From positions 1 through 17,919 of the forward strand of contig JAEDIZ010000040.1 of assembly GCA_016296635.1 (NCBI GenBank): 17,919 bases of DNA, in the 5' to 3' direction. Numbering within the stretch: the first letter of the stretch is position 1; each line of letters starts with the position of its first letter. Position numbers and translations under genes: made by a program. The notes below the pieces were generated by a model that saw only the letters and a program-made list of their open reading frames with translations, had not been told where the DNA came from and made no database searches. This document shows positions 13,464 to 17,919 of this stretch, piece by piece. Origin of the DNA: Oscillospiraceae bacterium (GTDB taxonomy: Bacteria > Bacillota > Clostridia > Oscillospirales > Oscillospiraceae).

Positions 13464-15000
13464 ATTTTTCTGTATGCCGAAACTCGGCATGGACATGGAA
13501 GAGGGAGCGGTTTCCACGTGGATGAAAAAGGAAGGCGAAGCGGTCAAAAAAGGAGAACCGCTGGCAGAAATTGAGACGGATAAGACCTGCGTAGAGGTGG
13601 AATCCCCAGCAGACGGTATTGTTTTAAAAATCTACTGCGAGGAGATGGAGCCGGTGGCTTGTGGCACGCCCATTGCGTTCATTGCCCCGGCAGGTACACC
13701 CATCCCTGAGCCCGGAGCGGCGGATGCGGCACCGGAGACTGCAACGGCGCAAGCGAAGCAGCCGACCGCTGCACAGCAGATACCCACTGATGGAGCATTT
13801 TTCTGTATGCCGAAGCTTGGTATGGATATGGAAGAGGGAGCAGTCTCCACATGGATCAAGAAGGAAGGCGAAGCGGTCAAAAAGGGAGACCCGCTGGCGG
13901 AAATCGAGACAGACAAGTCCTGCGTGGAAGTAGAGTCCCCTTTCGAGGGTGTTTTACTGAAGATTTACTGCGAAGAGATGGATCTGGTGGCCTGTGGTAC
14001 ACCGATTGCGTTCATTGCCCCGGCAGGCACGCCCATCCCTGAGCCCGGCATAACGCCCAACACGCTGGAACCCACGCAGAAAACAGGACAACCGGAGACT
14101 CCTGCGCAACGAGTGCCGGTGTCTTCGACACAGGCTACGGCAGAGCGTGTAATCGCCTCTCCCCGGGCAAGGAGATATGCGGCACAACACGGTGCAGATC
14201 TGACCACTGTCTTCGGAACCGGTGAAAACGGAAGAATTGTGGAACAGGATGTGAAAAACCATCTGGCAAGCGCACATGCGGCAGGAAAGATTGCCCGCAC
14301 GCCGGAAGAAACAGTTGTCCCGCTGTCTGGCATCCGAAAGGTGGTTGCCAAAAGAATGCGCCAGAGCCTTTCCAACGCAGCGCAGGCAAATCATCGCGTG
14401 GATGTAGATATGACGAACCTTCTGAACTTCCGCAAACAGGTCAATGCGCGGCTGGAAAGGAGCGGGGGGAAGATTTCTGTTCTGGACATCATCAGCAAGG
14501 CGTGTGCTATGGCGTTGACAGAACATCCCATGGCGAACTCCTGCCTGATGGAAGACGGCATTCATTTGTACAACTACGCCAACATTGGAATCGCCGTTCA
14601 TACAGAGCGCGGATTGGTGGTTCCCGTGGTACGGGATGCGGATATTCTGCCGCTGCAGGAGCTGGCGCTTCAGAACAAGGCCATGATTCAAAAAGCCAGA
14701 AACGGCCAACTGAAGTCGGAAGAAATGAGCGGTGGAACCTTCACCATTTCCAATCTTGGGATGTATGAGATCGACTCGTTCACTGCAGTGCTGAATCCGC
14801 CGGAGACCTGCATCCTTGCGGTGGGACGTACTTCCGACAAAGTAGTTGCAGAAAATGGACAGATGGTGATCCGTCCGTTCATGACGATTTGCCTGACCTA
14901 CGATCATCAGGTTATGGACGGTGCCCCGGCAGCCGAATTCCTGCAGACCATAAAGCGCTATCTGGAAAACCCCGTGTGGCTGCTATTATCTCAATTTTAA
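13456..15000 (+). CDS. Dihydrolipoamide acyltransferase (E2) with two lipoyl domains
   Basis: 514 residues from the ATG at 13456, with AAGGAGG 7 bases upstream and 8 bases of overlap with E1 beta. Domains: lipoyl 1 (about 4-87, lipoylated Lys 43 in ETDKT), an Ala/Pro/Gln-rich linker, lipoyl 2 (about 115-198, Lys 154 in ETDKS), a second linker, the E1/E3 peripheral-subunit-binding domain (about 232-268, ASPRARRYAAQHGAD ... GTGENGRI), and the acyltransferase domain (about 289-514) with the catalytic HxxxDG as HQVMDG (His 484, Asp 488). It moves the acyl group from E1 to CoA and forms the core of the complex. The two lipoyl domains are nearly identical, a recent duplication. No E3 (dihydrolipoamide dehydrogenase) gene follows, unlike classic aco or pdh operons. 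Confidence 0.94.
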   Translation: MSEFFCMPKLGMDMEEGAVSTWMKKEGEAVKKGEPLAEIETDKTCVEVESPADGIVLKIYCEEMEPVACGTPIAFIAPAGTPIPEPGAADAAPETATAQAKQPTAAQQIPTDGAFFCMPKLGMDMEEGAVSTWIKKEGEAVKKGDPLAEIETDKSCVEVESPFEGVLLKIYCEEMDLVACGTPIAFIAPAGTPIPEPGITPNTLEPTQKTGQPETPAQRVPVSSTQATAERVIASPRARRYAAQHGADLTTVFGTGENGRIVEQDVKNHLASAHAAGKIARTPEETVVPLSGIRKVVAKRMRQSLSNAAQANHRVDVDMTNLLNFRKQVNARLERSGGKISVLDIISKACAMALTEHPMANSCLMEDGIHLYNYANIGIAVHTERGLVVPVVRDADILPLQELALQNKAMIQKARNGQLKSEEMSGGTFTISNLGMYEIDSFTAVLNPPETCILAVGRTSDKVVAENGQMVIRPFMTICLTYDHQVMDGAPAAEFLQTIKRYLENPVWLLLSQF

Positions 15001-15077
15001 GACTGTTTCCGTGAATCCATCGGGCCATAAGCTTGATCTGCTGCATCTGGAAGACAACCATCAAGAAAGGAGCCGCC

Positions 15078-16079
15078 ATGAAAAGAGGAATTTGCTGTGC
15101 GGGCAATATGATCGTGGATATCACCTATCCCATTGAGACCTGGCCTAAGCAGAACGAGTTGACCCATATCACCGATGGTATTCAGAGTTCCACAGGAGGC
15201 TCTGTGTGCAACACAATCATCGACCTGGCCCGGCTGGATCCTAAAATTCATCTGGTAGCCTCTGGCTTTGCCGGCCACGATGCCGAGGGCGATTTTATCC
15301 TCCGAGAAATGGGAAAGTACCCGAACATCGACCTGTCCATGATTCGGCGGGATGGACGAACCTCGTTTACAGCGGTTATGTCCAACAACCAGACCAAGGA
15401 GCGGACATTCTTCCAACACGCTGGCGCCAATGCCTTCTACGGCGAGGAACATATCGACTGGGAAAAACTGGATGTCGACCTGCTCCACATCGGCTACATT
15501 CTTCTGCTTCCGGCGCTGGATCAGCCCGATGATCAGTACGGCACAAAAATGGCACGACTTCTCCACCGGGCCAAATCCAATGGGCTGAAAACTTCTATTG
15601 ACGTGGTTTCTGAGGCCGGTGAGCGCTTTGCTTTGTTGGTGATACCGGCCCTGCGATACACCGACTACTGCGTAATTAACGAGCTGGAAGCCCAGCAGAC
15701 CACCGGCGTCCTTCTGCGAGAAGATGACGGCACGCTCCATCCGGAAAATATGGAGGAAGCGCTTCGAAAACTCAAGGAACTGGGCGTGTCTGCTTGGGCT
15801 GTGATCCACTGTCCGGAATTAGGCTGCGGTTTGGACGAAAAAGGACAATTCTTCTCTGTACCCAGCTTGAAATTGCCACAGGGCTGGATCAAGGGCACTG
15901 TGGGCGCCGGAGATGCCTTCTGCGCGGGCATCCTGTACGCAGTGGAAACAGGTCTTGGCATGGAGCAGGCCCTAAAGTTGGGCGCCTGTTCGGCGGCAGC
16001 CTCCCTCAGCGAAGTCAACGCCTCCGACGGTGTGAACACTGCTGCCCAGGTCCTGAAGCTTTACGATCTCTACGCCTGA
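15078..16079 (+). CDS. PfkB-family carbohydrate kinase
   Basis: 333 residues from the ATG at 15078, with AAAGGAG 5 bases upstream; an earlier in-frame ATG at 15033 has no such site. Ribokinase/PfkB fold: N-terminal GNMIVDITYPI, the glycine-rich SSTGGSVCNTI region, and C-terminal signature 2 with the catalytic Asp in GTVGAGDAFCAGILYAVETG (Asp about 279). The family phosphorylates sugars, 2-keto-3-deoxygluconate, fructose and nucleosides with ATP. It follows E2 by 77 bases and precedes an MtlD-like gene by 15, so kinase and dehydrogenase are likely expressed together. Codon choice looks somewhat richer in C-ending codons than in the E1/E2 genes, by eye only. Substrate unknown; a keto-sugar or ketose that the neighbouring dehydrogenase produces or uses is plausible. 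Confidence 0.9.
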   Translation: MKRGICCAGNMIVDITYPIETWPKQNELTHITDGIQSSTGGSVCNTIIDLARLDPKIHLVASGFAGHDAEGDFILREMGKYPNIDLSMIRRDGRTSFTAVMSNNQTKERTFFQHAGANAFYGEEHIDWEKLDVDLLHIGYILLLPALDQPDDQYGTKMARLLHRAKSNGLKTSIDVVSEAGERFALLVIPALRYTDYCVINELEAQQTTGVLLREDDGTLHPENMEEALRKLKELGVSAWAVIHCPELGCGLDEKGQFFSVPSLKLPQGWIKGTVGAGDAFCAGILYAVETGLGMEQALKLGACSAAASLSEVNASDGVNTAAQVLKLYDLYA

Positions 16080-16094
16080 AAGAAGGATCTCACT

Positions 16095-17306
16095 ATGAAA
16101 GCAGTTATGTATGGCGGCGGTAATATCGTCCGCGGCTTTATCGGCGCCACTTTGAGCCAATCCGGCTACGAAGTTACCTTCATCGACGTGGCAGAGACGG
16201 TAGTGAAAGCGTTGCAGGAAAACAGAAGCTACCCTGTGCGTTACGTGTCCAGCAATGGATACGAAGATGTGATCATCCAAAACGTCACGGCTATCAATGG
16301 TAACGACGCCGAGGCCACCGCGGAGGCGATTGCGGAATGTGATATCATGGCCACAGCGGTGGGCGCTCGGATTCTCAAATTCATCGTCCCCAATCTTGTG
16401 GCTGGTTTACGCAAGCGCTGGGCCAGAGGTGGCGAGCCTCTGAACATCATCATCTGCGAAAATCTCATGGACGCCAACAAGGTCCTGGAAGTTATGCTGA
16501 AAGAACAGTTGACCGAAGAAGAGCGAGATACCTTCGATGAGACCGTGGGTCTGGTGGAAGCCTCGATTGGACGTATGGTTCCAATCCAGACAGAAGAGAT
16601 GAAAGACGGCGATCCTATGCGGGTCTGCGTGGAACGCTACGGATTCCTACCGGTGGATCAGTCTGCCTTTAAGGGTAAAATTCCCAATATTTCCAATATG
16701 GTTCCCAGCACACCCTTTGATTTCTATATCAAACGCAAGCTCTATGTCCACAATATGGGCCACGCCATCTGTGCCTATCTTGGCGGTTTCAACGGACGTA
16801 AGTATATTTGGCAGGCGATTGATAATCCGGATATTCTCCACATTGTCCAGAACGCGATGTTGGACAGTGCAGCAGCCCTGTCGAAGAAATACGGCGTACC
16901 TCTCAATGACATCCTACCTCATATTACGGATCTGCTGGGCCGATTTCGGAATCAGGCTCTGGGTGACACTTGCCAGAGAGTCGGCGGCGATCCTGCCCGG
17001 AAGCTGGGCCCTGACGACCGCCTCATCGGTGCCGGCTTGCTGTGCCTGGAGCAGGGTATCACCCCGGTCTATACGGCCCTGGGAGCTGCCGGTGCTATTT
17101 ATCGCTATTTGGGCGAGGCCAATGAAGAACAGACCGCAGAACAAGCCAAAACGGTCCTGCGGGAAATTTCGCAACTGAGCGAAATTCATCCTCTGGCCCA
17201 GTTGATTCTGGAATTCTATGCTGCTTTCCTCCACGGCGATACCCCAGCCCAAATGCGCCAGACAGCAGATGAAGAAAAGGTAAAGGTGACTCAAAATATT
17301 GTGTAA
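16095..17306 (+). CDS. Mannitol-1-phosphate-5-dehydrogenase-like (MtlD / long-chain polyol dehydrogenase family)
   Basis: 403 residues, slightly longer than the roughly 385 of classic MtlD; ATG with AAGGAT 7 bases upstream. The N-terminal Rossmann domain opens MKAVMYGGGNIVRGFIG, very close to MtlD's GAGNIGRGFIG. The C-terminal domain carries the catalytic motif KRKLYVHNMGHAICAYLG (around residues 213-230) with the Lys and HN..H pattern of the polyol-specific family. IIICENLMDANK is the substrate-pocket segment. Such enzymes interconvert a sugar phosphate or keto acid and a polyol (phosphate) with NAD. It is adjacent to a PfkB kinase instead of a mannitol phosphotransferase system, so the natural substrate may be another polyol phosphate or hexonate. 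It is the last gene of the operon; no strong terminator immediately follows. Confidence 0.9.
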   Translation: MKAVMYGGGNIVRGFIGATLSQSGYEVTFIDVAETVVKALQENRSYPVRYVSSNGYEDVIIQNVTAINGNDAEATAEAIAECDIMATAVGARILKFIVPNLVAGLRKRWARGGEPLNIIICENLMDANKVLEVMLKEQLTEEERDTFDETVGLVEASIGRMVPIQTEEMKDGDPMRVCVERYGFLPVDQSAFKGKIPNISNMVPSTPFDFYIKRKLYVHNMGHAICAYLGGFNGRKYIWQAIDNPDILHIVQNAMLDSAAALSKKYGVPLNDILPHITDLLGRFRNQALGDTCQRVGGDPARKLGPDDRLIGAGLLCLEQGITPVYTALGAAGAIYRYLGEANEEQTAEQAKTVLREISQLSEIHPLAQLILEFYAAFLHGDTPAQMRQTADEEKVKVTQNIV

Positions 17307-17378
17307 CAGGTTGTCTGAATTCAACCAAGCAGGCAATACACTTCGATGATATGAATTGCATCTTGAAATATCCGCAAG

Positions 17379-17407
17379 TTTACTGTGACTTCTCTTCCCC
17401 GTACAAT
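17379..17407 (+). promoter_or_regulatory. Possible weak promoter ahead of the right-edge gene
   Basis: TTTACT (17379-17384) and TACAAT (17402-17407) with a 17-base spacer: 4 of 6 and 5 of 6 consensus matches. It lies upstream of the repeats and terminator in the leader. Chance occurrence is possible. Confidence 0.25.
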
Positions 17408-17420
17408 CATCGTGTATTTC

Positions 17421-17464
17421 AGGGTGGAGCTAGTATCAGGGCGGAGCAGTTTTAGGGTGGAAGG
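17421..17464 (+). repeat. Three short direct repeats (AGGGNGGA unit)
   Basis: AGGGTGGAGC (17421-17430), AGGGCGGAGC (17438-17447) and AGGGTGGAAG (17454-17463) recur every 16-17 bases. The purine-rich units resemble strong ribosome binding sites and may be protein- or RNA-binding sites in the leader, or iterons. Too few copies for a firm call. Confidence 0.4.
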
Positions 17465-17537
17465 AGTCAGCAGTGGGGAACGTGTGTCCCCGGGTTTCGT
17501 TCAGCAGCCACGAAGTACGAGATTCAACCAGACCGAG

Positions 17538-17575
17538 AAGACCGTAATTGCCATACCGGCAGTTGCGGTCTTTTT
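17538..17575 (+). terminator. Rho-independent terminator in leader of the last gene
   Basis: A continuous 15-bp stem (17538-17552 with 17558-17572, including two G-U pairs) around the loop ATACC, running into TTTTT (17571-17575). A textbook terminator. It ends either transcription from the mtlD-like gene or a leader RNA made from a promoter near 17379. Confidence 0.85.
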
Positions 17576-17608
17576 CTGTCTATTCCGAGGAAAGGGGAAG
17601 TCATATGA

Positions 17609-17919
17609 ATGTCATCACAAAGTAGGCTTATGCCCATCAGCTACTACAACCCCAGGCAGTTCATTCGTCTGAATGCCTACGCCGATCTCATCATCTACGA
17701 AAAGGACCAATCCAAGCTGGTTCTTCGCGCCATACGATTGGGCGGATATCCGGAGATGGTCCGTGCCCTTGCAGACGCCCTATATGCTGGTGCGGAGTTG
17801 GAGGTAGAGTTCGGCCCGGACAAGCACTATTTCGTCAGTGAACCCAAGCGGTTTCGGCGGCAGCTCAGCTATGACGGTCTGTACGCAGAGGCCGTTCTGC
17901 TGGCGTTGGATGATGAACA
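17609..17919 (+). CDS. Unrecognised protein, N-terminal part, cut by the window end
   Basis: An open frame from the ATG at 17609 (a second ATG at 17630 is in frame) to the window edge, with AAAGGGGA upstream. An ATG at 17605 is out of frame and stops after six codons. The 103 visible residues have mixed charge and no signal or membrane segment: an N-terminal YYNPRQFIRLNAYADLIIYE, then VLRAIRLGGYPEMVRALADALYAGAELEVEF, and YDGLYAEAVLLAL near the edge. It is not recognised with confidence. The style resembles small accessory proteins of Firmicutes conjugative elements, but that is only an impression. The long leader and terminator set it apart from the catabolic operon. Confidence 0.55.
   Translation, partial: MSSQSRLMPISYYNPRQFIRLNAYADLIIYEKDQSKLVLRAIRLGGYPEMVRALADALYAGAELEVEFGPDKHYFVSEPKRFRRQLSYDGLYAEAVLLALDDE

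Larger units (their letters stand above)
17307..17608 (+). other. Intergenic leader with short triple repeat and hairpins, no gene
   Basis: No convincing gene; a 95-codon open frame across it lacks a start site and continues over the terminator. Contents: a weak promoter (17379-17407), three iterations of AGGGNGGA spaced 16-17 bases apart (17421, 17438, 17454), a GGGGA/TCCCC hairpin (17475-17491), the terminator at 17538-17575, then the binding site (AAAGGGGA) of the last gene. The order promoter, hairpin, terminator, gene suggests a transcribed leader that may attenuate the downstream gene. The terminator could equally just end the mtlD-like operon. Confidence 0.4.

Noticed and set aside
13954..14907. 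317-codon open frame antisense to E2
   Set aside because: Low-complexity shadow of the E2 coding strand with no binding site.
14997..15809. 270-codon open frame antisense to the PfkB kinase
   Set aside because: Shadow; the plus strand has the PfkB motifs and a strong binding site.
17385..17672. 95-codon open frame across the right-hand leader
   Set aside because: No binding site before its ATG, it runs straight through a textbook terminator and overlaps the better-supported gene start at 17609 in another frame.

Overview
The window looks like a chromosomal segment of a gut-type, low-to-mid GC Firmicute, probably class Clostridia near the Oscillospiraceae/Ruminococcaceae. This rests on AAGGAGG-type ribosome binding sites, sigma-A-like promoters, a YesM/YesN-type two-component system, a YesL (DUF624) protein and a ROK repressor. 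The taxonomy is inference; there is no rRNA or tRNA in the window. Every gene call comes from reading the sequence and recalled family motifs, with no database search.

Left edge (1-277): a cluster of strong stem-loops, including back-to-back terminators for the two strands, and a short structured stretch with no convincing gene. Minus-strand block (278-4470): transcription runs leftward from a near-perfect sigma-A promoter at 4526-4554, whose -10 box sits inside a long palindrome. It goes through a Gfo/Idh/MocA oxidoreductase, a GH123-like (DUF4091) glycosidase and a ROK-family regulator with its own promoter. Divergent plus-strand block (4743-9176): a DUF4432 mutarotase-like protein, a YesL-like membrane protein, a YesM-like sensor kinase and a YesN-like AraC response regulator. 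No ABC transporter or other sugar uptake gene accompanies them.

Second plus-strand block (9421-17306): after a very long hairpin and an inverted repeat comes a tight run of genes. These are a DapA/NanA-family lyase, a gluconate-5-dehydrogenase-like SDR, a broken aldo/keto reductase, the E1-alpha, E1-beta and E2 subunits of a 2-oxoacid dehydrogenase complex (no E3), a PfkB sugar kinase and an MtlD-like polyol-phosphate dehydrogenase. The likely theme is breakdown of an unusual sugar, sugar acid or polyol. A glycosidase, mutarotase and redox enzymes would feed a 2-keto-3-deoxy-acid type aldol cleavage. The resulting 2-oxoacid would be turned into an acyl-CoA by the dedicated E1/E2, and a kinase/dehydrogenase pair would handle the other fragment. 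The substrate cannot be read from the sequence.

Right edge (17307-17919): an intergenic leader with a short triple repeat and a textbook terminator, then the start of an unrecognised gene cut off by the window. It may be the edge of an accessory or mobile region. The most interesting points are the catabolic island as a whole (an Aco/PDH-type E1-E2 pair embedded in a sugar-acid operon), the recently duplicated lipoyl domain, the aldo/keto reductase remnant, and the palindrome-over-promoter control site.
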